Shown here in pieces: positions 47,901 through 59,570 of a DNA stretch of 64,000 nt. Position numbers and translations under genes: made by a program. Below the pieces are notes generated by a model. The model saw only the letters and a list, made by a program, of their open reading frames with translations, had not been told where the DNA came from and did no database searches. The stretch comes from Clavelina lepadiformis. Lineage: Eukaryota > Chordata > Ascidiacea > Aplousobranchia > Clavelinidae. The stretch is taken from positions 13,277,820 to 13,341,819 of the forward strand of contig NC_135248.1 in NCBI RefSeq assembly GCF_947623445.1. The letters are read 5' to 3'. Each line of letters opens with the position of its first letter. Position 1 is the stretch's first letter.

Positions 47901-49833
47901 GTCAAAATCATTAAAAACCAGAACAGCAATAACAGAAAAACTACCAGAATAACAGGAATAACAAATAGTTATTTCTGTTCATTTTCAGATATGGTAAGAA
48001 ACGCATGAAATGTGTGATTTAGAGCCAATAAGTAAAGTTGGATATATATCATAAGATATATCATAAGTCTCATTCTGAGTTTCCAGTACAAACAAAGTGA
48101 CGATAAGCTTCATGAAATAACAGCTACATGAAGCAGGATGTTTTGAGCACAGTGCGGCAATTGAAAACCACGAGCTATCACGCCACCCACTAAATATAGT
48201 TCGTTCCTGGTAAACGCCACGCAGGTCGACACGCATATCATATGAATAACAATAGCTTAGCCATAGAGTTGCCGCAAAATATTTCCAGGCGTCTTTGTTA
48301 CCAGAAGAGTGAAAGTTAAGAGAATTCATTTCTATAAAACTGCAAATACTTTCCTCTCAGCCAATACATTTAACTAGGTATGGAATGCACTATTATTGAG
48401 TAGCTTTGCCAATAAAAATTTCATGTTTATGTTGCATTTTTTTATAGGGATTTTCCTTCATTGATATTATGAACAGTACATACACTTTCATTTTTAAATT
48501 TAACCAATGTGGTTTGTACTAGAATAAAATTTATTGATTTCTTATTTACCAGTAAGATGTTATCGATTTAAGTCAGAATGGGGATATTTCTATTAAGATG
48601 AGACAACAAAATAAAAAGAGTCTGGTTTTATTAATTATTTATTTCTGTTAAAACATTAAACTATATTCCTGACTGGTAGTGGTTTGTAAATATTTCCAAA
48701 ACATGCTGCTTCCAAGAAGAGCTTTGTATTGTCTTTTCAATACTGTTAGCAATCATGTTGCCTGAACCATTATAATGGAAATTCTTCAAATTCTATGAAA
48801 CCTTCACAAAACTTTACTAGCATGTGAGCGCACTTGTCTCTTTAGTTAAATTAACTACACATGGTAAATCAGTGTCCAAAACAGGCTCGTATAATATGGT
48901 CTAATATAGGGCAATGTATGGAAGGCACAAAACTATGTTTATGAACAGGGGTTTTTACAGAGTTGTACATTTACAGCTACTCTGATGACCGCGATACCAC
49001 CAAGAATAGCAGTATTAATCACATAAGTTATTTATTTATGTAGATGAGACAAGACTAATATGTACTTTTGCATTACACTTGAGACAAAACACCAACTTAA
49101 GCCCATCCAGAGTCAAACTCATTACTTTTAGGCAAATATCCACTTTCTGAAATACACAGCAATTTAAGCAGAATAATGAATCCTCACCTGAGCTCAATGA
49201 GGTCACCCAACTCGGCAGGCAAACTACGCAGCTTATTGGAAGACAAGTCAAGGCAATGAAGATTCTGCAAACGGCTTACATCTGGTGGTATCCTGGTCAA
49301 TTGGTTGTCATTAAGAAACAAGACAGTGAGGTGCGTGAGTTGCCAGAGAGCTGGAGACAAATTACGAATGGTCCCTGCAAAAAGAAAGACAACGTTTGTG
49401 AATTTATTCGGAAAGAGTTCTTAAGGCAAAGGTATCAAAAAGCAGCAAGGATTAGATCGAAAGGTTGACCAAAGTAGTGCTCTCAAACTGGGGGATCATT
49501 TAATAAACCATTCTACCCTTAAAATCATTTAATTGGTGCAGGAGAGCCGGTGTAAACAGCAACACCATAATGCAATTGTTATGTCAAACATAAAATCACA
49601 CCTGCACATAGCAACAGGTTACAGAGTAGCATTGTTAGCACAGTCGGGGGGGATTGTGATGTTAAACGATTTAAAAGTTTGCTGAAACAATATTTTACAA
49701 TGATAAGGCTTATAAGTGAACCTGTTATTTCCAGCTCTTCCCAATGTGATTCCTTCCCTGATTTTGCCTCCTCCTGCGACATAATGTGCGTCTTTCGGCG
49801 CCCATGGCGATGTTTTGTTTCATCTTTCGGCAT
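38988..49833 (-). CDS. CNOT6: CCR4-NOT transcription complex subunit 6 (deadenylase)
   Basis: Coding exons in transcript order: 49722-49833, 49188-49374, 45870-46039, 45437-45561, 44864-44965, 43411-43565, 42526-42680, 42170-42248, 40636-40802, 40437-40558, 39729-39830 and 38988-39464. They total 1953 nt, 650 aa, in phase at all junctions. CNOT6 is the CCR4-type exonuclease that shortens mRNA poly(A) tails in the cytoplasm. N-terminal leucine-rich repeats (LTVLFLNDNQLTRIP, LDLSSNKLRSLPAELG, LMLNHNSLRVLPYELG) bind the CAF1 partner. The EEP nuclease domain starts at MSYNVLCDKYATRQ and includes LQEVET (catalytic Glu233), HVDGCAIF, NAHMHWDPEFSDVKL, LVLCGDFNSLPDS, and the final GCPHPHVPSDH with its catalytic His. 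Human CNOT6 is about 557 aa. Here the frame continues past SDH into a 90-100 residue Asn/Pro/Gln/Ser/Gly-rich tail ending GGMGLNGRR. It looks like the single ancestor of vertebrate CNOT6 and CNOT6L. Confidence 0.96.
40020..40436. other. CNOT6 intron interior, nothing further seen
   Basis: Ordinary AT-rich intronic sequence. The larger introns (40803-42169, 43566-44863 and 46040-49187) were also read and contain no second gene I can support. Confidence 0.4.
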
Positions 49834-52800
49834 TGGTTTCAACTTTAAAAGGTGAAATATATTAAAGTAAAACATTAAATAGGAAAAGCTGCATGGTAAA
49901 TAATCCAATATTTTTGGGCTATCTACATTATATTTCAAAATTTTTTATAGCCAAATCGCACTTTTTCATCGTGAAATAACACTTTATTTGTGCAGAATTG
50001 CAGCTTTCTGTTTAGCCTACTTAGACTTTAAGAATTTCGTGTTTGCATCAAACAGTAATGCTGTCCGGATATCAGAAGTAAATAAAATGTAAGTACAGTA
50101 ATGCACTATGCTAAAATAATTTGTCACAAAACTTGCAGTTTAATTTCATTTGTAAAGTAGTGTGCTGAACTGACAGTGGGTTAGTTCTTTGTTTGCATTA
50201 TAATATTGACATTTAAGTATGTCAGCGTAAAGTAAGTCACTGTGTAATAAAGTGTTCTACAATCCAGATGAAAAAATGGCCATATTTTGAAAAAAAACTC
50301 AATTCCTTACTCAGTGTGAAAACACTTGAATTTGGCTTGGGCATGACATAATAAAAGTGACTGTTTCACTGAAAGCTTATTACGGTTTAACTAAAGTTAA
50401 ATTTAGATAAAAAAGATTGAGTTACTATGTTATAATATTCAAGGTACTGTGAAAATAGCTTCTTAAGTACAAAATATATAAGCATGGAGGTAACATCATC
50501 AAAACATCACGAACACTATTAAACTTTGGAGTACAAGACTGAAAAAGACAATGGGTAGTCTATCATAACTTTCTATTCTAATCCCTCATTGTTAAATGTC
50601 TAATGTGGGCATTGCAAAGTCAGCATTCTGCAGACCGAGTTTTAAATAAACTCATATATTATGCTCAGAGCTCAGGCCAGAGAGCTCCAAGCCTTTTTAA
50701 TTGCGCACCACATGAATGACAAATGGCAAACATGAACCATACAATGTTTCCGTTCAACGTATCATATCCCAGAAACAAAGACAAGGGAAGCAAGACAGAG
50801 CTAAATATACAAATTTCGCGTTTAACAATATAGTATACAGCTGAGTAGTATGCAGTGTAGTATTATTTAAAACACATTTTAAAAAACAATAAAAAGGCAA
50901 CCGATGTCTTTATTTCAAAGGCTACTAAAAGTGGAACAAAAAACGTTATATATAAAGAAAAAGTTACATTCATATCTTGTATACACCAAACTTTGGTCCA
51001 ACTTTAATGTAATAATTTGTGTAATAATGATTGCTTCTCAATTCTCACAAGTCACAAGCCTCAATTATTTCCATCTGCTTTCACATTTCGGACGAATCAC
51101 ATAGGAGTGAAACATCATGTAAGCGGAATGTTACAAGGATGCCTGCAAGACTTTTTTTCCACTGAATGAAGGTCAACTAATTTTTCGATGTTTATGCTGT
51201 TTAATCTCTGGCAACACAGGTAAAAATGCTTTATATATGTGGACAATTTCACTTCAGCAATATCTTTATCAAGAATGACATATTTATTAATACTACCATA
51301 CGTAAACATGAAGATCAGGAGAAAATTGTTGGTCATTACAACTTACACATATTAATAAAGGACTAGAACAGTAAAACAAACAAATTTAACACAAAAATTA
51401 ATCTAACATTTTGGTCAATATTGCAAAACATCATCAACCAGTTTCTAACTTTTCAAACAGAGTAAAGATTAAAAAGAGAAAGGTGACATGTGTAACGACT
51501 CTTCTTCACCTTCAAACAAAACATGCTCTCTTTGATGTCGCTGTCATAGGGGCATTACTTGACAAATTTAATTTGTTATTATGCAATGGAATGCTAGAAA
51601 ATATAATCTCGAATAAAATTCTGCATGCTTGGTTGATGGCAGAAATAACCATTTCATGATGAATGCAGGCATGTAGTCTGGTGAGTTTTTTCAATATGAC
51701 CGTGTCCACAATATTTAGATTTAACATTTGCAGAACAAGAACCTACTTGTGAAAAATAAATGATATCAACGGCAGCTTGCTTGTAGCCATTAACCCACAG
51801 TAAAGTTTCTATGAGGTTTGTGTCAATTTGAACAATGTTAAGTGTGGATCTTATACTCTTGCAGAGATGTGAGCTGCTAGTCTTTCATCTTTTCTCTTCA
51901 TAGTTTACTTGTACTGGATGGACAGGTACAGTCTTCTTGAAGAGTGCATCATGGTTGGAAGAAGTACGTTCATGCACTAGATCCTCTCGCAACTGTTTGC
52001 GATAACCAGAGATGAACAAAAGCTTAATATTACATTGTTGACATGGTGTGGTTACAACTGGACTTCCCGAAGCCGAACTGGCAAATTTCACAAGTTTCAG
52101 TGAGCAAATTGTTTACCGAGCTTCTAAAGCTGCTGCCCCCTCAACTTTCCTGAAAAAAGACAGTTGGATCTAGTCAAAAAGAGAGAAACGTACGAAGTCT
52201 ACTTGATGCTTGACTCTTGGAAATGATGCTGGTCATATTCAAGAAAGAATCAGATGAGATGTAAAAATACATGGATTCTAATTTTGCTTCAAGCTTGTGT
52301 TATAAGCAGCACTGGGCTGGTTTCCATATAAGCAGCATGGGATATATTTTAGATTTCTTGTTCTGCATACGGAGTCCAACTCAGCGCATAGCTGACCTGT
52401 AGGAACTTCTAAAACCAGCGTACATCCCTATTAGAGCAAAGGAATCACATGATCACATGAGTATGAGCAATAGGAAACTTAACATCATACTTAATAAGTA
52501 AAGAAACGCAAGCAGAAAGAAGATTACATGGCCATTACATTCAGCTTCCGGACTTTACACCACACAGCTTAACGAGTCAAATTCAATCCTTGTTTAAAAA
52601 GCACACTCCCACCTGTTTGGTGTGTACTACTTATTGTAAATAGTGTACAATGTAGGCCTAGAATACAATTTTTTTCTCAAGCAAAATTCCATGGTGGGGA
52701 CCAAACAACTAAACTTGGAGGGCAATTTTACAAACTGTTCTTTAGAGACTCACAGTCTTGGCTGTAACACTTTCCAGCTAAGCCAAAATGAATCCCGTGC

Positions 52801-53294
52801 AGAAAACACAAATGATATCATAATTTTGGTAGCAGGTGGACAAGTATATATACAAATAAATAACGTGGTTTGGCAATTTTAGGGTCTAGTATACAAGTGC
52901 TCAACCACAGGATGTCTTTGTATACTAGATCCAAGCTACTCAAATTGTGACGTCACCTGGTTGTGCACTTGCACACTAGATCTTAATTTTGCACTAGACC
53001 CGCCAAAATAATGCTTTTCTTTGTAAATTTTAACAAAATAACCTTGAGAATTACAACAGGTCAACTAGATTAGCATGCACACCATCGAAAGATTTGCTTT
53101 CAAAGCACCTTAAAAATATAATTAGGCTACGCCAATAATATGTTCCATAACGGCAATTTTGCGCTGGACACTTTTCACATAAGGCAACTTACTGTGCCGG
53201 AAATATTTGGCGCGTCATACTAACTTTCCAGTCGAGACGTCAGCATTTTAGTCAGTCCAAACTTAAAACCTGATGCACAAACCAACACACTTAC
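49834..53294 (-). other. Probable first intron of CNOT6 (5' UTR intron)
   Basis: An acceptor-like site (CACCTTTTAAAG) ends nine bases before the CNOT6 ATG on the minus strand. A strong donor, ATGCAG|GTAAGTGT, lies at 53295/53294. The interval holds one fold-back repeat copy (52882-53001) and a TAGGCCTA at 52653, and no other gene. The alternative is that the acceptor receives a spliced leader in trans. Confidence 0.45.
52882..53001 (+). repeat. Fold-back repeat copy 3
   Basis: It starts GGGTCTAGTATACAAGTGC, has the internal inverted end TTTGTATACTAGATCC, GTGACGTCACCTGGTTGTGC, and the right end CACTTGCACACTAGATC. A further GCACTAGACCC follows at 52991-53001, which may be a duplicated terminus. 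Confidence 0.85.
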
Positions 53295-53450
53295 CTGCAT
53301 TAAAACTTCTTTGACAGAGCAGAACAATAAAGTATTCCTAATTGCAGCCAATAACGATCAAAACTGAAGATTTATTCCAACGTATCCGTCACTAAATGTG
53401 CTTTTCGTTCTCTTACAACGCTTCTAAACCAACTACTGAGTCTGAACGAA
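53295..53450 (-). promoter_or_regulatory. Likely 5' UTR exon and promoter area of CNOT6
   Basis: On the minus strand a donor (CAG|GTAAGT) at 53295 closes an exon whose upstream end is not defined. Just above, at about 53480-53490, is ATTACGTCACT, a CRE/ATF-like site often found close to housekeeping start sites. No coding potential, so it is called as UTR by inference. Confidence 0.35.
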
Positions 53451-54247
53451 AATGGCGAATGTGATGACTCGCTTCATTCATTACGTCACTGGGGATGGTT
53501 TGCAGGAAAACAAAAAAGATATAAAACATTGGTTGGGTAAAAGTTTGTTTGAATGTTTTCTAACTCATTTCTAAGTCTGTGACAAAAAGAAATCAATTTT
53601 ACCTAATCTTAGAATTTGCGTAAATAGGTTTTTATTATTTGCTTATTATGGCATCCTACAAAATTCCACTACAGAATTTACCAAACTAGGAATTTTCAAA
53701 CCAGAAAATGCCAAACTGAAAACTTCATATCATGAAACTAAGAAACAGCAATTTTTCAATGACTGTTATCATTACACAAGAAAAAGCAAATGCAACTTCA
53801 AATTAAAATTTATTCATGGAACAGCAAAACCACGACAGAATTCAAAATTTGGGTTCCAATCTTTTCCCATTGACATAGCTTAAAACCGTTAAAGCAACCT
53901 GTAGCCTTTTGTTAATAAGTCAGAATTATGGCGAAAAGGTTAGTAAGATTTGTGATTAAGAAAATTAGCACATTGTCCCATCTTGCGCAATGTCCAAGAA
54001 TGCAAAATCTCTTTTCCACTGTCAATTGCAGGTTTTTTCCTGTTTAAAATATGCTACCCATGTTAGTTGTCATTTCATTTTCAGGCACGTTGTATTTTTC
54101 AAATTTCATGTTTGTAAGTACCATATAGGCTACATATTGGAAAAATTTTTTTTGGAATATTACAGTTTGCCGTTTTTAGTCTAGATATTTTTCACCATTA
54201 GGCCTACTTTTGAAGGCGCAAATGTGGTGCTAACCGTTGCTCTAGCT

Positions 54248-54630
54248 CCGTGGTTTTCAACCTGGGGGTCGCGACCCCCGGTTGGGTCGTTTGCCTTTTC
54301 TCTGGGGGTGGCGAAGACGACAATTAATTATTATAAATAATTAGACGACAATTATTACCAATCACTATTAATTACTAATACCATTATTACTAATGATTAC
54401 CAATCACTATTACGCCAATTAATAAATGCCAATTCAATAAATGAGTATTTTTTTCAACGGAGTGGTATCACAATTTATGTTATTTTTAATGATATTTTTG
54501 TGCTATTGCACACACACAAATGTAGGCTATTCTATTACATATGCCTGAATCAAAATTTTTGGAAGGGGGTCGTTAGTTACATAGGGTTGTTAAAATGGGT
54601 CGCGGTATAAAAAAAGGTTGAAAACCACTG
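54248..54630. mobile_element. hAT MITE (CAGTGGTTTTCAACC family)
   Basis: The left end CCGTGGTTTTCAACC and the right end GGTTGAAAACCACTG are inverted repeats. The flanks CTCTAGCT (54240-54247) and CTCTATCT (54631-54638) are an 8-bp duplication with one mismatch. The interior contains GGGGGTCGCGACCCCC and a short ATTACTAAT-type tandem array around 54350-54415. Confidence 0.85.
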
Positions 54631-55658
54631 CTCTATCTCTAGCACAGCTAAATCAAATGCTCAGTTGCAATTAATAGAAAGAGTATAGCATGTCGTATTT
54701 ACTCGAATGAAAAGACGCCCTTGGTTATATTACAGAAACCGTATGAAATGACGATATAAGTTACTATACTGGAAGTGTTCCACGCATAGCACATGGCATA
54801 GGTTATATGTAGGCCTACGTCTTAAAAGATTACATTTTGAAGTGGTTTGAAAATCAAACTGTGAAAGGTTTGCATACTAGCAATTAGTACTAGGGAACCG
54901 CGTGAAAACTTCACGGAATTAATGCGTGGGTTTAGCTTTGAAAAGTTGTGTTTAATGAATTAGTTTCAACTTTTGATTTTAAATGTATGCACATAGTAAG
55001 TTAGTGGGGGTTCATCTCTGCTGGTAGCAGGTGGTTGCCGGTGATAGGTTATATAGGAGTCTCTTTTGCAACGGAACTTAAAGGGGCTGTAGGCCCATCC
55101 GAACGCCTATCTTAAACGATGCAAAGTACCATTTTTCAATTTGAATTTGCTTCTAAACAAGCCCGGTCACCTCGCTGAGTTTTTGTATCCGCCGAGATGT
55201 AGGACAAAAGGACTTAATAGAGTATTTTGAGCAAATTCTCGTATCTGGAATTCTCACACCAAGTGCTTCAACTTAAATTTTTTCAAAAAGCCTTAATTTT
55301 GAACCAACACAAAATGCCAACTCTTGCCTGAACCTACACTCAGCAAACGCTAACAAACCATCACAAATTAACGTCACATGCGCACTGGACCGGAACCATT
55401 TATACTTTTTCTATAGTGACGTTTTACATTAGACCTTTGTCACGATCGCCATTTCAAAACTGCTCAAAATGGTACTACAGGCCCTTGAGCTTGTGCAGCA
55501 ATATGTAGTCTATGCAAGGAATTTTTTGTAACGATCACAATCTTTCTGCACGATGTAAAATTGAGAAATTTTTTTGTTATACGGCGTAGTATCAGCTGTG
55601 CTTTGGGGATACCAACTCAAAGGTTAATAAATGACAGAAGCTATTTCTTGCTCTAAGG

Positions 55659-55983
55659 CAGTGGTTCTCAAACTTTTTTTAAAGTAAGTACGCAACGGTC
55701 CCTTTCAGTAGTAATTTTGTAAATGCCTCACGGTCAATTAAAAATCAACACAAAACAACACGTTGGTTTTTATGGTATCAATCTGACGGGTGTACCACTG
55801 TACCTGCTTCTTTGCAACCAGTTCAGCAAAGTTTGGTTCCGTTTTCGACAACGCAACCCTAATATCGTGAATCACATTCAACCGGTTTCGAGCTTTTGGC
55901 TTGATGGCAAGAAGTGCCGTTTTTTGGAAGGTGCTTCGCGGTCCCAGAAAATTGTCTCGCGGACCCCAGTTTGAGAACCACAG
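55659..55983. mobile_element. hAT MITE with perfect termini and target duplication
   Basis: CAGTGGTTCTCAAACT at the left is matched by AGTTTGAGAACCACAG at the right. The 8-bp target duplication CTCTAAGG is identical on both sides (55651-55658 and 55984-55991). The element is 325 bp and noncoding. The intact duplication suggests a fairly recent insertion. Confidence 0.92.
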
Positions 55984-56493
55984 CTCTAAGGCGTCCAAGC
56001 CTTAGAGTCTTAAGGTGTGTTAAAATCGACGTCTCCAGCCGAAAAAAAAACAAGGTTATATTGTTTTTGATACTAAACGGTCATACCATGTATTGTTGTA
56101 CAGTATGAGACAATATTCTCCCAAAGATACTTGCACCAGTGATGAATGGTAGCTTTATTACGAGATGCACGAATAAACATTTTCACAACAAACAGCGGTT
56201 TACAGCTACTGATAGCCGGAACACAATAAGGGGCTAGGTATGATGGTTCTGTTTTAAGCTTATTAACACAAAGACCGTGTAAAAACACAACTGCCAGTAA
56301 TACGTAACATGTTGTACAACATCAGTACCTGTCAGAGAAAATACAAGACACCACCAAATGGCAGGCTTTATAGTTCACACGGCCTTCCTATTATTAACAT
56401 TAAGTTCTTTCAACACAGAATAATAGTTATTACGAAATAATTTGGTTAATAGATTTTGAACCCATTTGAAAACAGTTTTTTCAAGCAAAGCTT

Positions 56494-58488
56494 CTAAACT
56501 TCAAATTCAAGACCCAAACCTAACTTGTGGCCTCCGGCATTGAAATTCTTTGCATCGATCAAACTGGACAGGGTAAGTTTAACACCTGCACAAAAACGCA
56601 TTTAATGTAAAACTAAGGTGATGTAATCACTAACCAGGCTTTAAAACACGCACTTTTTGGATGGAGTGCAGGAAAAGTTTAATTATAAATATTTGTGGTG
56701 ATTTACGTTTATAGAATGTAGGAAATACCTTTGCGAAGGCTGTGAGTATAGCCAAGACCAAGTTGGCCAGCATTGTTCAATTTTGCCTGAAAGTGAATGC
56801 ATGAAATTACCCCTTTGCTATCTGGGTATTAAGGCTTATGTATTTACTCAAGCCCAACAACAACAACAACAACACTTTCAGAAATATGTGAAAAACAAAT
56901 TAAGCAATGGTAAATTATTACATACATAAATACAAAGTACTGCACAGCATGTAAGTTAGAAAATCAGCTTTAAAAGTAGACTTACATTTAGTGTTGCTTC
57001 AGAGTCAACGTTATATTTGGCAGCAACACCAAATCTAGTGTTGCTCTGACCTGCGGTCCATGCAAGCTGTATGCCTGTCGCTAAGTCTTTGTTAATACTC
57101 TGATAGATTGAACCTCCAAACTCAGAGGCATCATTTCTGTTGATAAAATGTGCCGTCAGTCTCAAAACTTAACGTGGGCATAAGAATTTTAAAGACAAGG
57201 GGCTACATTCGTGCATACTTCTACGTTTAATTAGGAGGAGCTTACAAGGTTGTAAGAAGTTGGAAATCAGCACCATTATAACCCAGTGCGACGTTGTTCT
57301 TGGTTAAGGCTGACTTAGACGTGTCGAACGCAAACTGATATCCAGCAAGCCAGCCTTCGTACCTACGAATCATATGGCATTTCATTAAATATTGAATAAT
57401 AAAAAAAAAGTAATTAGCATGATCAAAATAACATTAATGCAGGCAAGGTATGAAATTTGTTTTACACTCACCCAACAACTGCAGAGCCTTGCAAGGTGGG
57501 GCCGGAGAAATCAAAGTCTGTATCAAGACTTGTGTTAATGTAATCGCGCTTGTACGCTGTCTTCAGAGCACCAGTCTTCTTCCTAAAAGGAAAGTGGAGT
57601 GTAAGTATTACAAAAAACAAAGTTACCTCAGACTTGTACACTTAGCCATACCCGGAGTTTGGTGAAAATGAGGTACACACTGATAGTTTTAAGCCGGTTG
57701 CAATCTGGTCCTCAATGGCTACTTCTGTGCTTAAATTATTGTCAGTTGTCCATTTTTCGGTGAATGTCAAACCGTGTTTAGGTTGCTTATATTTTGTTTC
57801 GAGTGATCCGCCGATTTTGCCAGTGTCATTTGATGAGCTACCTTTAGTGGTAAATTCCTTGAAAACGTAAGACACAACAGAGTTACAATTGAATTATTAA
57901 TGCAACAATAAGTACCATTAAGTGGCAATACTATCCCCATCAATCATGTATAACATACATAAAAAACTTGTTTGTTTTACTATATAGTTAATGCATGTAA
58001 ATATATATATATATATATAACTCACTATTCCAGTTCCTGTCTTTGTTTTTAAGTCAACTTTGACTGCTCCATAACCTAAAGACAACAATTGGTCAATTTT
58101 TTGTAGATGTATGTGAAATGGTATGCAGCAAGTATGAAAATTAGACAGCGCATGTTTAAATTACAAAATTTATAGAGTTTAAGTAGAGAACTTCACCAAA
58201 ATGTTGTTACCTGCACAAGTGCGAATATAAATACATTTGCAGAAAGAACGATCTATCAGACTAACCAATATACATACTAGAAAACTACAAACATATAATA
58301 CTTGACATGTTGAGAGAAACAGAATTATAGATATATTGTACAACAAACTAAAGGAACCATTAAGTAAACCAGTTGCAACGGAACAATTATTTACAAACAA
58401 CTTAAAACAAATTGGACTCACTGTAGCCCTTGTCGAAAAGGTCTCTTGCAGCTTTTCCAAGATCAGAGTATGTTGGTGGGATAACCAT
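56494..58488 (-). CDS. VDAC: Voltage-dependent anion channel (mitochondrial porin)
   Basis: Exons in transcript order: 58422-58488, 58026-58075, 57652-57857, 57472-57582, 57246-57362, 56986-57136, 56729-56786 and 56494-56585. They give 852 nt, 283 aa, exactly the usual VDAC length, in phase throughout. VDAC is the 19-strand beta-barrel of the mitochondrial outer membrane that passes metabolites and ATP. The N-terminal helix is [20 protein letters not shown]. Strands follow with [57 protein letters not shown] and [15 protein letters not shown] at the end. It is closest in wording to VDAC2/VDAC1; I cannot assign a paralogue. An acceptor-like TTTTGTCTTAG lies 19 nt before the ATG, indicating a noncoding first exon (a donor-like site sits near 59271) or trans-splicing. 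A TA-repeat tract starts seven bases into intron 2. Confidence 0.96.
57999..58019. repeat. (TA)n microsatellite in VDAC intron 2
   Basis: About ten TA units directly follow the exon 2 donor (GTGAGT on the minus strand, ending 58020). Confidence 0.8.
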
Positions 58489-59570
58489 TTTATTAAATAA
58501 ATGTAAACTAAGACAAAATATAGTACAACACCAGATATTTACTGACAGTATAAAGTCAGGTAAAACCTAAAAAGATCAAGTTTTATTTGACTTGGAATTT
58601 ATTCCCATAAGCTATGCGTTACGTGTGCTAACAAACAAACACTAAAATGTTATCAGCTACCCCTGAAGCAGGGCCACATTTTGCAACACTTTACAGTATA
58701 AAATTACAATACATTTTGTAGTTTATGTGGTTCTTTCTCCTGCCAGTTAACTCTACGGAGTGAATTCAAGTCCTGGATTGCAAACAACTTACAACCGTGC
58801 AAATGAAATTTAAATTTCCAAGCCAAGCCAACAAATTTGTGATGAGTAATTACGAGCTAATCATTTAACTTTTTTATCGTTTTACAACTGAAGTGTCACA
58901 ATTTTTAAACCTTCCCAGTCTTGCGTTAGAGTACCGTGATATGGTATCATAATCTTTTATCTTCGTAGTGAGGGAAGTCTTTGCAGTATCTAAACTTAGA
59001 GATGATCTATGGTTAACTGAAAGCATAGGCTTTAAGATGCGACACAAAATCGGCAACATGCTGTGGTATTTTACCATTTTTGTGAATATAGGCTACCGTT
59101 TGTGGCCACCTGCGAAAATACAATTTCCCTACTAGTCTACAACAATTACAGAATTTCGGTGAAAAATTAATTAAGATACCACGTAACGTAAAAACTGGTA
59201 GGTTTGATATGCATTCTGTAGGACGCCCAACAATAATTCAAAGCTTACATCAACGTCTTACCACTGTAGCAATGTCCACTACAATGCCTCACTTTCTTTG
59301 ATATCGCATGACAAACTGAACTAGTCGACGATGACTCCAGACAAATCACGCCCATACACCGGTATATAGGCTACCAAAATTATTGCACAATGCCTCAGTA
59401 AATCTATCAGCATGGTTTACGCTTGGTTCACTGTTGCCCGCAGCACAAAAGGTGACATTGTTGGGATCCGCTTTACCTAATACAGGGGTAAGATCCAGCA
59501 CATTAATAATATAATAATGTAATAATAAATAAACGATATAGTTTTCTGTTAGTATAAAGACGCTACAATA
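58489..59570. other. VDAC upstream region
   Basis: It should contain the VDAC promoter and perhaps a 5' UTR exon with a donor-like CAGTG|GTAAGA at about 59271 on the minus strand. No coding sequence seen. Confidence 0.4.

Larger units (their letters stand above)
53451..56493. other. CNOT6-VDAC intergenic region with two hAT MITEs
   Basis: About 3 kb between the CNOT6 5' end and the VDAC stop. It contains MITEs at 54248-54630 and 55659-55983 and TAGGCCTA at 54199 and 54810. No gene is supported. Confidence 0.5.
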
